From positions 4,216,001 through 4,280,000 of the forward strand of contig JAUCEF010000001.1 of assembly GCA_033558025.1 (NCBI GenBank): 64,000 nucleotides of DNA. Reading direction: 5' to 3'. Under the pieces are notes generated by a model that ran no database searches, was not told where the DNA came from, and saw nothing but the letters and a program-made list of their open reading frames with translations. Source of the DNA: Phytophthora sp. 'mugwort'. Its lineage: Eukaryota; Oomycota; Peronosporomycetes; Peronosporales; Peronosporaceae. Of the stretch, positions 1 through 9,616 are shown piece after piece. Made by a program: the position numbers and the translations under genes. Numbering within the stretch: the first letter of the stretch is position 1; the number at the start of each line of letters is the position of its first letter.

Positions 1-83
1 GTGGCTACGAGGCCTTCGGCTCCTTTCACACGCCATCTACCGCCTCACTTTTCGCACAAGACGACACAGGATCAAATCCACTA

Positions 84-1376
84 ATGGTGTTCGAATCCGA
101 CATTGCGTCGCAGCGTCTGCAGCTCCAGACTAATTCCGTGCGCAACGTGCAGAACCGTTCGCTCTTCGCGCTGGATCTGCAGACGTGGACATACCTCAAT
201 CACGGGGCGTTTGGGGCGCCAACCAGAGTGGCAGTTGAGGCTGAAGGTCATTGGAGAGCTCAAGCGGACGCGCAGCCGCTGAATTTTAATGACCGGGAGC
301 TGTTCCCACTGGTGGTGAGAGCCATCAAGTCCCTCGCGGGGTTCATTGGAGTTTCTCGCCCGGAAGAGCTAGTGCTGCTGCCCAATGCAACGGCGGGACT
401 GCATTCCGTTCTAGCGTCGGTGTTGGCGGGTGACGAGGAGGAGGCGAAGACGGTAGTGCTCTTTAGTACGAGGTACGGTGCAGTGAGGAAAATGCTGCAG
501 GCGATTGAGAGTTCGAACGGATCGGTGAATATCCATGAAGAGCCACTGTCTTTAGAGGAGTCTTACGACGATGACAAGGTGATGGAGAAGCTGGATAAGG
601 CACTGGACGCGGTACAAGCTGCTGGACGTCCCGTGGCGCTTGTGATGGTGGACCACATCACGTCCAACACGGCGGTGACGATGCCTGTCACGGAGATTGT
701 GCAGCGCTGTCACGCTCGAGGCAGCGGTATTCCCGTGCTAGTGGATGGAGCGCATGGACTGTTGAATCTGTCTCTTGATCTCGATGAGATCGGCGCCGAC
801 TATTACGTTGGCAACTGCCACAAGTGGTTCTGCTCAGCACGCGGCGCCGCCTTCCTGCACGTTGCAAGGGCCAATGGACCCCGTATCGAGCCGCGCATCA
901 TCTCACATGGATTCTTTGATGGTATGCAGAGCGCCTTTATGTGGACAGGCTTACAAGATTATAGTGCGTGGCTGGCGTTACCCCAGTGTCTCGCCTTCTG
1001 GCGTCGTCAAGGTGTCGAGGAAACGCGCAAGTACATGCACACGCTAGTGCAAAAGGCGGCGGAGTTTCTGTACACTCAGTGGGAGATGCCGGGCGACCTC
1101 GCACGGGAACGCGAGTTTCCACTGCACAAGCGTCACGCCATGCGTCTCGTCCAGCTGCCGACTTCGCGAAGACTTTGCGGTGATGTCGTAGTGGATGCAA
1201 CGAACCCGAAGGCCACATCCACAGATGCCAAGCGAGTTCAGGATGGTCTCCACTATATTCACCACATTGAAGTGCCGGTGAAATGCATCGATAACCGGCT
1301 ATACGTTCGTTTATCAGCACACGTTTACAATTGCCTGGAAGATTTTGAGAAATTAGCTCATGCCGTCGTGAAGTAA
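84..1376 (+). CDS. Class-V PLP-dependent aminotransferase-like protein (isopenicillin-N-epimerase-like)
   Basis: 430 residues from the ATG at 84. The reading frame stays open from that ATG back to base 3, so the true start or an earlier exon may lie outside the window. The fold-type I signature is visible: an N-terminal LNHGAFG segment, LPNATAGLHS in the cofactor-phosphate region, and VDGAHG followed about 20 residues later by NCHKWF, whose Lys should form the Schiff base with pyridoxal phosphate. This arrangement is typical of the isopenicillin N epimerase / cysteine-desulfurase-like class-V family. The substrate cannot be read from sequence; no signal peptide or transit peptide is obvious from this ATG. 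The next gene starts about 75 bp downstream on the same strand. Confidence 0.82.
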   Translation: MVFESDIASQRLQLQTNSVRNVQNRSLFALDLQTWTYLNHGAFGAPTRVAVEAEGHWRAQADAQPLNFNDRELFPLVVRAIKSLAGFIGVSRPEELVLLPNATAGLHSVLASVLAGDEEEAKTVVLFSTRYGAVRKMLQAIESSNGSVNIHEEPLSLEESYDDDKVMEKLDKALDAVQAAGRPVALVMVDHITSNTAVTMPVTEIVQRCHARGSGIPVLVDGAHGLLNLSLDLDEIGADYYVGNCHKWFCSARGAAFLHVARANGPRIEPRIISHGFFDGMQSAFMWTGLQDYSAWLALPQCLAFWRRQGVEETRKYMHTLVQKAAEFLYTQWEMPGDLAREREFPLHKRHAMRLVQLPTSRRLCGDVVVDATNPKATSTDAKRVQDGLHYIHHIEVPVKCIDNRLYVRLSAHVYNCLEDFEKLAHAVVK

Positions 1377-1450
1377 GAAACAATTTAAAAAAAAATTAAG
1401 ATAGGAATCTTTGGCAAGAGTCGTTGGAATTTATTGACAAGATTTTTTCG

Positions 1451-4400
1451 ATGCGTCTACGTCCCTGGGTATCACTTTGGTGCTATTTGTTGACGCTGTT
1501 TCTAGTTTTCGTGACTGCCCAAGCTTCGCTAGTTCTGGTGGATCGCCATGTTTCCGCTGAAGTGGTGCACGTAGCTCCTGGGAATCCGGGATCTGCCGAC
1601 GTGTTGGTCGCCTGGTCAGCCTTTGATAATATCCATAAGGCCACTGGAGGCTCTGCTAGTGTTGAAGCATATGAAGTTCAGTATGCAGTATCTGGATCTG
1701 GAGTTTGGACGTCGTTGGGTGACTCACTTACAGGTTTTCCTGTCGATCTCGGAGCTCAAGCGACGGAACGTGTGCCCAAGCAGCGAATTTTCACTCGAGT
1801 AGATGCTGGAGAGACCATCAATGATGGTTACTTCAGACTGACGCTCTCGTACGAAGGCTCGAGTCCCAGTGCTTTGGGTGGACGTGCTACAGCTGGAGTT
1901 GTGACGCCTCCAATCGCTTTCGACGCTAGTGCTGACGTCATGAAGATTGCGCTCGAGTCTCTTGAACAGGTCACAAAGGTCCAAGTATTCCGGAATATCC
2001 TGGATGAAAATGGAGCATTTGAGTGGATTATTCTGTTTGACGGTGTGGCCTATGACAACCAAGATCCGTTGCCACCGCTCTCATTGTACACGGAGACTCT
2101 ATCAGCTCAATGGACTGGAGATGGTGATCAAGTCGCTGTTCAATCCTTACGAATAGCTCCAAGTTTTCCAAACGAACATCGTCGTCTTTGTTCCGATGAA
2201 TGCAGTCACAAAGTCATTGGACTGCTGACTGGGAGAGCGTTGACCTTTCGTGTCCGTGCTCAGTATTCCTACGATATCGGCTGGAGTTTATGGAGTGCGA
2301 GTAGCGAACCTTTGACGATTCCAGCGACGCGACTGCCACGAGCACCTTCAGCCCCGGTGCTACTAGCAGCGACGTCTTCCCATGTCACAATCACATGGCG
2401 AATGCGTCGTGAACTTACACAAGACAAGGGCCTTTTTCCTCTTGAGCTCTTCCCTGTCGTCAGTTTCCACGCTCAGCAGCAATGCGACAGTGACGTCGGT
2501 TGGTCCACGATCAGCGAGCGCATTCCTCCAGGATTTAGTGGCATTCAAGACACGTATTCTACAATTGTGACGTCCTTGACGCGTCCACCAGGCTCCACGT
2601 GCATCTTTCGCGTAGCTGCGACGACTGCCAATGGCCAAGGACCCTTTGGGTTGGCTTCAGCACAGTTCAAGACTCTCCGAACTGTTCCAGGGCCGGTAAT
2701 GAACGTCTGTGTGCTTCGAGATCCACTAATCGTAGCTTGGGAAGTGCCTAAAGTGCTGGGAGGACATGCTGAGGAGTTTTTAACGTATGATGTTGAATAT
2801 CGCACTACTCGTAGCTCCACATGGACCCGGTTACCACCAATGCTGATCGATGACAGCAATCGCGTTGCTAACCTTTCAATGGCATCGCTGAGAGGCTACA
2901 CAACATACGTCGTTCGTGTCCGAGCGGTAGCAGAAGACCATCAAGTTGGCACCTTCTCATTGTCTCCAGATTTCCTCACGGAATACACGGTCCAAGAAGA
3001 ACTCAATAGCTCCGATGACTCGAAGCTTGGGATAAGGCACGTGGTTCTAGCTGCTAGCCGCCAGCAAACTGCTAACCAACATGACAGGTATTATATCCAG
3101 TTCACTGGCGGTGGTGGGAGCGGAGGTTCTGCCTCCAATGACGTCCAAGCTCAACCAGGTGAGAATGGAGTTGTGCTTGTCTTCCCAGTCACGTGGTCAG
3201 GCGAGAGGCTTCCTGAACGAACATTCTTCTTTACGGGCACTCTTCAAACATACCGAGTCCCAAACCAGCAGCGATACTCAGCTCTGCTGTCTCTCCGGAT
3301 CATAGCACTCGATATTTACGCTTGGGGAGCTGGTGGAGCCGGTGCAAGGTCTTCAACTGGTGCCTCGAACAAATTGAGTAGCGGCGGAGGCGGAGCTTTT
3401 GCACGTGCCTTGATTCGTGTGAGTCCTGACGATATTATCGACATTTTAGTGGGTGGAGGAGGTCAGGAAGACGGTCGTGGGGGCTTTAACGGCGGTGGGA
3501 ACGGTGGGACAGGGGAGTTTCCTGGTGGTGCAGGCGGTGGAGCTTCCGAAGTGCGAGTAAATGGACGTCCTGTCCTCGTAGCTGCTGGAGGTGGTGGTGC
3601 CGGCTCGACGGATTATTGTTGTGCTCACGGCGGCGGAGGCGGTGGATTAATGCAGGCGGAATCTGGTCTCGCTGCTGACGCTACAAGTATTCCACTTGAC
3701 TTGAGTGTGACAGGACAAACACATCGGGAGGAATATTACTCATCAAATGTAGCAGGAGATACTCGAGATTTTGTGGGACTTCCAGCGAGACATCAGCATC
3801 TGGACTGGGGCTTTGCTGCGAGTAGTGCAGACTATTCTGTGCTAGCAACGGGTGGGACGGGAGCGTCGTCTACACATGCAGGTCTTGCTGGGACGGCGAG
3901 TTCGTATTATTACTCATTAAATGGTGAGTACCTCATGAATTCGCAGACGTCGTTAATGGAGATTGTTATCGATCCACTAGGAGCAGCGCGATGGCCTTCG
4001 GATGGCCAAAGTGGACGTGGAGGAAGCGGTCAAAGCGGGAAACAAGCAGGTGGAGGAGGAGGCGGAGGATTCTTCGGTGGAGGAGGAGGTGGCGCAGGTG
4101 TTGATGGGGCTGGAGGCGGTGGAGGCAGCAGTTTTGTATCCTTTCAAGATCTCTTGAATTCCTCTCAAGCTGGCAGCAGTGATGCTAGTCTTCGACCCCA
4201 AGTGGCTGGTGAAAGTGTTGAACAATTTCATGTGTTTCCAGTGTCATCGTCCAGTGTTCGCGTTAGTTGGAAAGCTCCACGTTATGGCTTTTCACAGCTT
4301 GTCGAAGGATTTGTGCTTGAAATGGCCAACGGATCAGCAAATGATGACTTTCATGTTGTACGTTTACTCACTCTTTTTAATGCTGCCATCACGGAGAATG

Positions 4401-6400
4401 CTGGTAATCTCAGTCTTGACAGTCTCTCGCCAATGGCTGCGTATCGTTTTCGAGTGAAACCTTTGTTGCTTGATGGTCGTGGCATTTACAGCGAAATTGT
4501 CACGTTACGGATGCCTGCAAATCCACGAAATACCTGGCAGCGTTGTGTTACTCGAAGTGTAGACGAAGAAATGACAAGATCTGGGATGCACTTGACCAAC
4601 AGACCTCCTTTGCAGCGATTACCGTCGGCAAGACGAGGCCACTCGCTCACGTTCTTGGATAATTTCTTGTATCTCTTTGGTGGGATGGCCAAGAGCTACG
4701 AGTGCAATCGAGCACACAAAATTCCGTGTCGACTACAGCAAGAGCCACAAGAAGTGGCTAACGAGCTCTGGCGGTATGATTTACTCACTGAGACGTGGTG
4801 GGTTGTGCCTCAGCCAGTCTTGTTACCACCTCCTCGAGAGAAACATTCCATGGCAGTAGTAAATTCTCGCTTATTACTCTTCGGAGGTCGACAAACTGAT
4901 GCTCCAGACGCCAACGATGTCTCCACTTGGGGGCCACAAGCTCTAAATGATCTTTGGGAACTGTCAATCTCTTCCACGACAGCGAAACAGACTTCCGTGT
5001 CACTCGATTCTCGTCAGCCAACTACTCTTTCTATTCCAGATGGAGGGGAAGTCTTCGCACTTGGGAAAAATAGTCCTAGTGCGAACGGTGAGCAGCTTTG
5101 TGTTGCCAGCGTGTCTGTAGCGGTTCAGCTGACGCACTCCTGCCCTCATAAGCTGCGATTGCAGTTGTTTGGACCAGGACCAGCTACGTTTCCAGGACGA
5201 CAGCAGAGCGTTCATTTCCCTGTCGATTCTCAAGCTCGTGAAACATTGTGGAGTGACACTCAAGGTCTGGGAAGCTTCCAAGGCGACCACCGAATGACGG
5301 GCACTGCTCCGAATACCAGAGCCTTCCCAGTACTCCTACGTAGTCCAGAAGAAGCAGCCGACAAGATCAATTGCGCTCCGGGAACCCAGATGCTGAGCTT
5401 CGTGTCGATTACTAGCAGTACACGAGTATCAGGGACACCTCTTGAAGCGTTATCCGTGTTCCATCAGCTGCCTGTTGCGGGGAATTGGACGCTTGAACTG
5501 GCTGACACTGCAGCTGATGGCTTTGTGGGCACACTTGACTCCTGGGACGTCATTTTTGACGTTATTCCTTGTGTTCCTACGTCCATGTGGACCAATCTCT
5601 CTGCGATAGCAACGGGGACAGTACCTACGCCGCGATTCCAGCACTCTGTAGTCGTGTTTGAAAGCAGCATGTTCGTCTACGGGGGCACTGCAGGACATAC
5701 TGGCTTAGAGCTGAGCGACTTGTATCGCCTAGACTACACCCCAAGCGTAGTTTTCGGTGTCGCTCCGACTGCTCGATGGACACAACTTGCTTCTCTGACC
5801 GATAGTGAAAGTCCCAGCACCGCAGAGAGAAGAGTTCATGCAGGACGGATGACGTTACTTACCCCGTACCAGTTGATGGCTGTAGGTCGTGGTCTGAAGG
5901 CTCCTCGGAGAGCGTCGCTAGGGTCGAGCACAGCATTGTCAGCGTCTCGCTTCGAATCGCAACTCGAAGTCCGCTTAAAGCACGTTGAAGACATGCTTGA
6001 CGGGTGGAGAACCGTCGAGACGAGCTCGGAAGACGGCAGCAACTCGATCGATGAACAGCGTCCTGTACCGCGTTATTGGGGAGCAAGTACGTTTGTCTTC
6101 TCGCCACCTGGCAAGAACGTACCGCGTGTATTCCTCTTCGGAGGACAAGACGACACAGCGCTGTTGGACGATCTCTGGAGTCTGGAGCTGACCCAACTGG
6201 ATGAAGACTTTCCTCGAGATCATTTAAAGGCCCAACGGATCCAAACTTGTGCATGGCGACAAGAGAACGCGGCATACAAGACGCAATGGACATCATCTTG
6301 TGGTGCCAGCAGCACTGAAGCTGCAGCGGACAAATGTACACTGGAGATACTGTTGTTTTACGCGTGGTGCGAGGAATATTACCAGTCAATCGTACTCTAA
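1451..6400 (+). CDS. Large secreted multidomain protein: FN3, Gly-rich, kelch and P-domain-like modules
   Basis: Single exon, 1649 residues from the ATG at 1451. An in-frame TTG at 1424 gives a longer frame but only the ATG puts a signal peptide at the N terminus (hydrophobic stretch about residues 8-25). Order of modules by eye: fibronectin-type-III-like segments (about 30-520), a glycine-rich block (about 550-900, with runs such as GGGGGGGFFGGGGGG resembling the ALK/LTK glycine-rich domain), another FN3-like segment (about 920-1020), kelch motifs (about 1060-1180, e.g. FLYLFGGM), a region like the proprotein-convertase P domain (about 1190-1385, ending GTLDSWDVIFDV), then more kelch motifs (about 1390-1580). 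No transmembrane segment or catalytic protease domain is seen. It is probably extracellular, with an adhesion or binding role. Its stop is 28 bp from the stop of the convergent gene. Confidence 0.72.
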   Translation: MRLRPWVSLWCYLLTLFLVFVTAQASLVLVDRHVSAEVVHVAPGNPGSADVLVAWSAFDNIHKATGGSASVEAYEVQYAVSGSGVWTSLGDSLTGFPVDLGAQATERVPKQRIFTRVDAGETINDGYFRLTLSYEGSSPSALGGRATAGVVTPPIAFDASADVMKIALESLEQVTKVQVFRNILDENGAFEWIILFDGVAYDNQDPLPPLSLYTETLSAQWTGDGDQVAVQSLRIAPSFPNEHRRLCSDECSHKVIGLLTGRALTFRVRAQYSYDIGWSLWSASSEPLTIPATRLPRAPSAPVLLAATSSHVTITWRMRRELTQDKGLFPLELFPVVSFHAQQQCDSDVGWSTISERIPPGFSGIQDTYSTIVTSLTRPPGSTCIFRVAATTANGQGPFGLASAQFKTLRTVPGPVMNVCVLRDPLIVAWEVPKVLGGHAEEFLTYDVEYRTTRSSTWTRLPPMLIDDSNRVANLSMASLRGYTTYVVRVRAVAEDHQVGTFSLSPDFLTEYTVQEELNSSDDSKLGIRHVVLAASRQQTANQHDRYYIQFTGGGGSGGSASNDVQAQPGENGVVLVFPVTWSGERLPERTFFFTGTLQTYRVPNQQRYSALLSLRIIALDIYAWGAGGAGARSSTGASNKLSSGGGGAFARALIRVSPDDIIDILVGGGGQEDGRGGFNGGGNGGTGEFPGGAGGGASEVRVNGRPVLVAAGGGGAGSTDYCCAHGGGGGGLMQAESGLAADATSIPLDLSVTGQTHREEYYSSNVAGDTRDFVGLPARHQHLDWGFAASSADYSVLATGGTGASSTHAGLAGTASSYYYSLNGEYLMNSQTSLMEIVIDPLGAARWPSDGQSGRGGSGQSGKQAGGGGGGGFFGGGGGGAGVDGAGGGGGSSFVSFQDLLNSSQAGSSDASLRPQVAGESVEQFHVFPVSSSSVRVSWKAPRYGFSQLVEGFVLEMANGSANDDFHVVRLLTLFNAAITENAGNLSLDSLSPMAAYRFRVKPLLLDGRGIYSEIVTLRMPANPRNTWQRCVTRSVDEEMTRSGMHLTNRPPLQRLPSARRGHSLTFLDNFLYLFGGMAKSYECNRAHKIPCRLQQEPQEVANELWRYDLLTETWWVVPQPVLLPPPREKHSMAVVNSRLLLFGGRQTDAPDANDVSTWGPQALNDLWELSISSTTAKQTSVSLDSRQPTTLSIPDGGEVFALGKNSPSANGEQLCVASVSVAVQLTHSCPHKLRLQLFGPGPATFPGRQQSVHFPVDSQARETLWSDTQGLGSFQGDHRMTGTAPNTRAFPVLLRSPEEAADKINCAPGTQMLSFVSITSSTRVSGTPLEALSVFHQLPVAGNWTLELADTAADGFVGTLDSWDVIFDVIPCVPTSMWTNLSAIATGTVPTPRFQHSVVVFESSMFVYGGTAGHTGLELSDLYRLDYTPSVVFGVAPTARWTQLASLTDSESPSTAERRVHAGRMTLLTPYQLMAVGRGLKAPRRASLGSSTALSASRFESQLEVRLKHVEDMLDGWRTVETSSEDGSNSIDEQRPVPRYWGASTFVFSPPGKNVPRVFLFGGQDDTALLDDLWSLELTQLDEDFPRDHLKAQRIQTCAWRQENAAYKTQWTSSCGASSTEAAADKCTLEILLFYAWCEEYYQSIVL

Positions 6401-6428
6401 ACCGGTGACTGATAGGCTGGTCACTGCC

Positions 6429-7910
6429 TTAAGTAGCTTTTCTCTCCTCAAGCTCGTCACTTTCGTCTGTTACAGGTTCATATTCGATATAGTTGGTCGA
6501 CAATGCACCAAATACTCGCTCTAGCATCCGAAGGACACTTTTTAGCACGACATCCAGTTGATACGGAGGCAAATACTCGTCTCCAGTGGATTTGGCGATT
6601 GTCACGAGAGCAGGAGGATTAAGCTTGTCAAGTGAATACTTGTGAAGGAATTGTTCCAGCTCGTTGACCATGTGTTCAATTTCTTGCTCAGAGCTTTCAT
6701 GGTGGGGGAGATCGAGAAAGGGACCGGCAGTCCACATCTCTCGTCGTACACGCTTGTCATCACGATATTGCTCTAAAACTGTAGCAAAGTCGGCGAAAAT
6801 GTTCTCGACATCCACAGGCTCAGCGTATAACGGCACGAGGTGCTTCACGACTTGTGTCCATTCGGTTGTGCGAGCTGAGGCGTTCTCCAGTGCATCCGCC
6901 ACCTCAAGACGATGAATAAGCTCACAGAATGCCCCCCTCTCGACGTTTCGCTGCTTTGCTGCTACAATTTCGAGAGGATTTTGCTTGTAGCGCACTGAGG
7001 AGAATACTTGCGTCACAGTCTGGACAGCCGATAGTCCAATTTGCGCTTCTAAATCTGCAAAATAACACGTAATTAAACGTCAGTTAGCCAGCAGAACCGA
7101 ATAATTACTGGTTAATGTTAAGCCAACCTCTGCGGAATGGACTCCACGTCGAGAAATAGTCGAGATCAATGTCCAGGACGAAGCCCTTTGAGTTCTGTCG
7201 AGCGTTGGTAGTCGCCTCTGACGCGACAACAGCAGCGTAGCCAGACGACCTCGTCTCCGTGGCAAACAGGTCCCAGTATCTAGTCGAGGATGTATCCATG
7301 TCTTCCATACGACAAAAGAGCTCGTCCTCTATGAAGTGAGGCAACTCACTCGTCACCCCCATCGCACCTACAACAGTCAGCAAATGAGTACACTAACTCC
7401 TTTCCATGTAAATACAGCACTAACCATTTGACTTGCGCTTTCCGATGGAAAGTTGCTTGAACGTCCCTGTCGGCATCTGGAGTTATTTCAACGTTGCAAT
7501 TAGTAATTCTTAGCTAATTCGTCGACACTCAGCATCTCACTCACCTGCGTCGCCCACGACGGCTTAAGCCACGTGATCTGGTTCACGTGTCCTGCGAACA
7601 CCAACGGTAGTAGAAACTCTGCAATTCCTGCGACAGACCCGTCCAACGTGTCGTAGAGCTTCTCTGGCTTAAAGATCACCTCAGTATCCATCGCAGTGGG
7701 GAAGGACAAATCTGGGTGCGCGTCCACATGCAGCACGTGAATGTTTGAGAAGGGCAGGCGACGCTGGCGAATGGCCTGTAAATTAGAGTTCAGTGAGCAG
7801 TTATTACATGTGATGAAGGTTGGTATTAGCGCTGTAATGGACGCACGAACCAGGTGGATGGCCGGCAAACAGTGGTGGTGGTCGTCCACGATCACTACGG
7901 GCAACGTCAT
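6429..7910 (-). CDS. UPF0489 (C5orf22-like) protein, five exons
   Basis: Proposed exons on the minus strand: 7910-7851, 7775-7545, 7476-7425, 7367-7128 and 7054-6429; introns of 75, 68, 57 and 73 nt. Most donors are GTxxGT-like (GTGAGT, GTTAGT) and all acceptors end in AG. Joined length is 1209 nt, in frame, 402 residues. Family signatures are VDDHHHCLP near the N terminus, HVLHVDAHPDL after the first junction, ITWLKPSWA in exon 2 and GFVLDIDLDYFS in exon 4; the Asp/His-rich motifs resemble an arginase-like metal site, but activity in this family is not established. The first junction (HL/AIRQRRLP) restores the family spacing. The ATG at 7910 is preferred to an in-frame TTG further upstream. 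Confidence 0.8.
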
Positions 7911-8103
7911 GGCTACCTTTTGTGAAGACAAGGCTGGTTGACGCTAAGTGGTGTGCGCCACACAATCCAAAAACACTTTTTCGAAAATATTTCATTTGGT
8001 TTCAGTATGACACACAAATTGTGTCAGAGAACGAATTTTCGCGCCTTTCGGTGGATCGGAATGATAGCTTCATTACATACAAACGCCAAATGAAACGAAA
8101 AGC

Positions 8104-8111
8104 TCATTTTT
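8104..8111 (+). promoter_or_regulatory. Oomycete-type initiator (Inr)
   Basis: TCATTTTT matches the YCAYTYY initiator consensus known from oomycete promoters. It lies about 18 bp before the ATG at 8124, which supports that start. Confidence 0.45.
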
Positions 8112-8123
8112 TTTTGCCTGCCC

Positions 8124-9291
8124 ATGGCAGTTCGGAGACAGCGCCAGTCGCTCGAGGCAGACGCCGCAATGATGCAGCAACAGCAGGAGGAACAGGAGGC
8201 ACAGCAACAGAAGCTTGAGATGCTGGACGAGTTCCGAAGCGCCAATGACGGCGGAGATGAGGAGGACGATGCGTCCGGCGGCAAGCGGCGGCTCTTCCGT
8301 TTCAAACCGGCTTTTGACGTGGTGCTCGTGCGCGAGGTGATCCGCAATTTCCCGTGGGCCGCGGGCTACGGTCGTACACGCTCCGCCTGGATGGCGGTGG
8401 CCGCTCGTGTACAAACCACGCTCGAGGGAATGAAGGGCGTGTCCTTCACGCGCGGCAGCGCACTGGACCACGCCATCGTGAAGCGGCGCGTCGACATGCT
8501 GCTGGAGGCTTTCCGCAAGAACGAGATGTCCGGACTGCGCGGCTCCGGCAAGCCCGAGGAATTTGACATGCGCAACAAGTTGCTCGCCATCTTAGCGCGC
8601 GTGGTACGGCGCCACGGCAGCTGATATTTTGTCTGGAGTTGGCCCAGAACTGACCGAGTTATGCGTGTGTGTGTGCGAGCTGATGCAGGTGGACGAACAG
8701 ACACTTAATAAGGGAGCTATGCGCGAGAAGCGCGTACAGTCGGCGCTGCAGGTGGCGCTGCATAGTCTAGCAGAACTGGACGGCACGACTGGTCTGGTGG
8801 TGCCACCGTCTACGGGGCTCACGCCGCCTCCTGCGGCCTCGACACCGCCCGCTGTGTCATTGATGCCTATTGCCCCCGCTCCGGTGTCGACCCAGGCTGT
8901 GCCCTCTAGAGCTAGCCCCAGTCCCAGTCCGGTGCCCCAAAACTTGACAGTGCAGCATCACGTGCAGCAGAATGGCAGCAATAAGCGTTCGCTGCGGTCG
9001 CCGTCTATGCCGGTTGCTACTTCCATGCAGGAGGCCAAGAGGCCGCGTCTGGACAATACAGCGGGGACTGTGGACACGACCCTGGGCATTGAGGAGCGAA
9101 AGCTGCGTCTCGAGGAGCGACGTGTGGAGCTGGAGGAGGAAAGATTGGTCTGGGACAAGCAGAAGGCCCAGCAAGATGGTAAGGAGCGTCAAGCCCTGCT
9201 GGACGTACTGCGCGCGCAGGAATCCCTCGTGACAGAGCTGCTCGCGCATCTGCGGAACACCAAGATGCCCATGAACCCGGACGATCTGTAA
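8124..9291 (+). CDS. Myb/SANT-like putative DNA-binding protein, two exons
   Basis: Exon 1 is 8124-8603 and exon 2 is 8689-9291, with an 85-nt intron (donor GTACGG, acceptor GATGCAG); a donor three bases earlier also keeps frame. The joined protein is about 360 residues. The N terminus has a Gln/Glu-rich run. A central basic-helical region (about 60-150) has regularly spaced Trp/Phe and the segments SAWMAVAARV and LRGSGKPEEFD; from memory, this pattern recurs in a large oomycete family of Myb/SANT-like proteins. A Pro/Ser-rich linker follows, then a C-terminal Glu/Arg-rich coiled coil (about 300-350: RKLRLEERRVELEEE). A nuclear regulator is inferred. Without the splice, the first frame ends in TGA just after the donor. 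Confidence 0.6.
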
Positions 9292-9594
9292 TGCGTCATC
9301 GATGGTCGGATATTACGGCCACGCCTCAATTTGAATCAGGCGAGACGGGGACAGCAGCTACTCATACCGCTACGAGTTTTATTTTCTCCAAGTGTCCAAA
9401 GCCAATTACCATTGCAAAAAGAAGACAAGTGTTTGTAGTTGAAGTAGATGGCTACATCCTGTAGTTTGTAGTTTAAATAGATGGGTACATGCTGTCTTCT
9501 ATTCGTACTTAGCCGATTCACCCTGAGTTTGTATGTGTCTATCTCATGTCTGCCACACTAGTCGCCGCGGACCAGTAATTCGTAGTGGACGCCA

Positions 9595-9601
9595 TCACTC
9601 T
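9595..9601 (+). promoter_or_regulatory. Oomycete-type initiator for the Pol III subunit gene
   Basis: TCACTCT fits YCAYTYY and lies 16 bp before the ATG at 9617. It is downstream of an alternative in-frame ATG at 9533, which argues for the later start. Confidence 0.5.
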
Positions 9602-9616
9602 GCATTCCGCATTCTG

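Noticed and set aside
1424..1450. Longer frame of the kelch/FN3 gene starting at TTG
   Set aside because: Not an ATG, and it would put nine residues before the signal peptide; the ATG at 1451 is preferred.
9533..9616. Upstream ATG of RPC2
   Set aside because: It lies before the initiator motif and adds a low-complexity leader not expected in Pol III second subunits.
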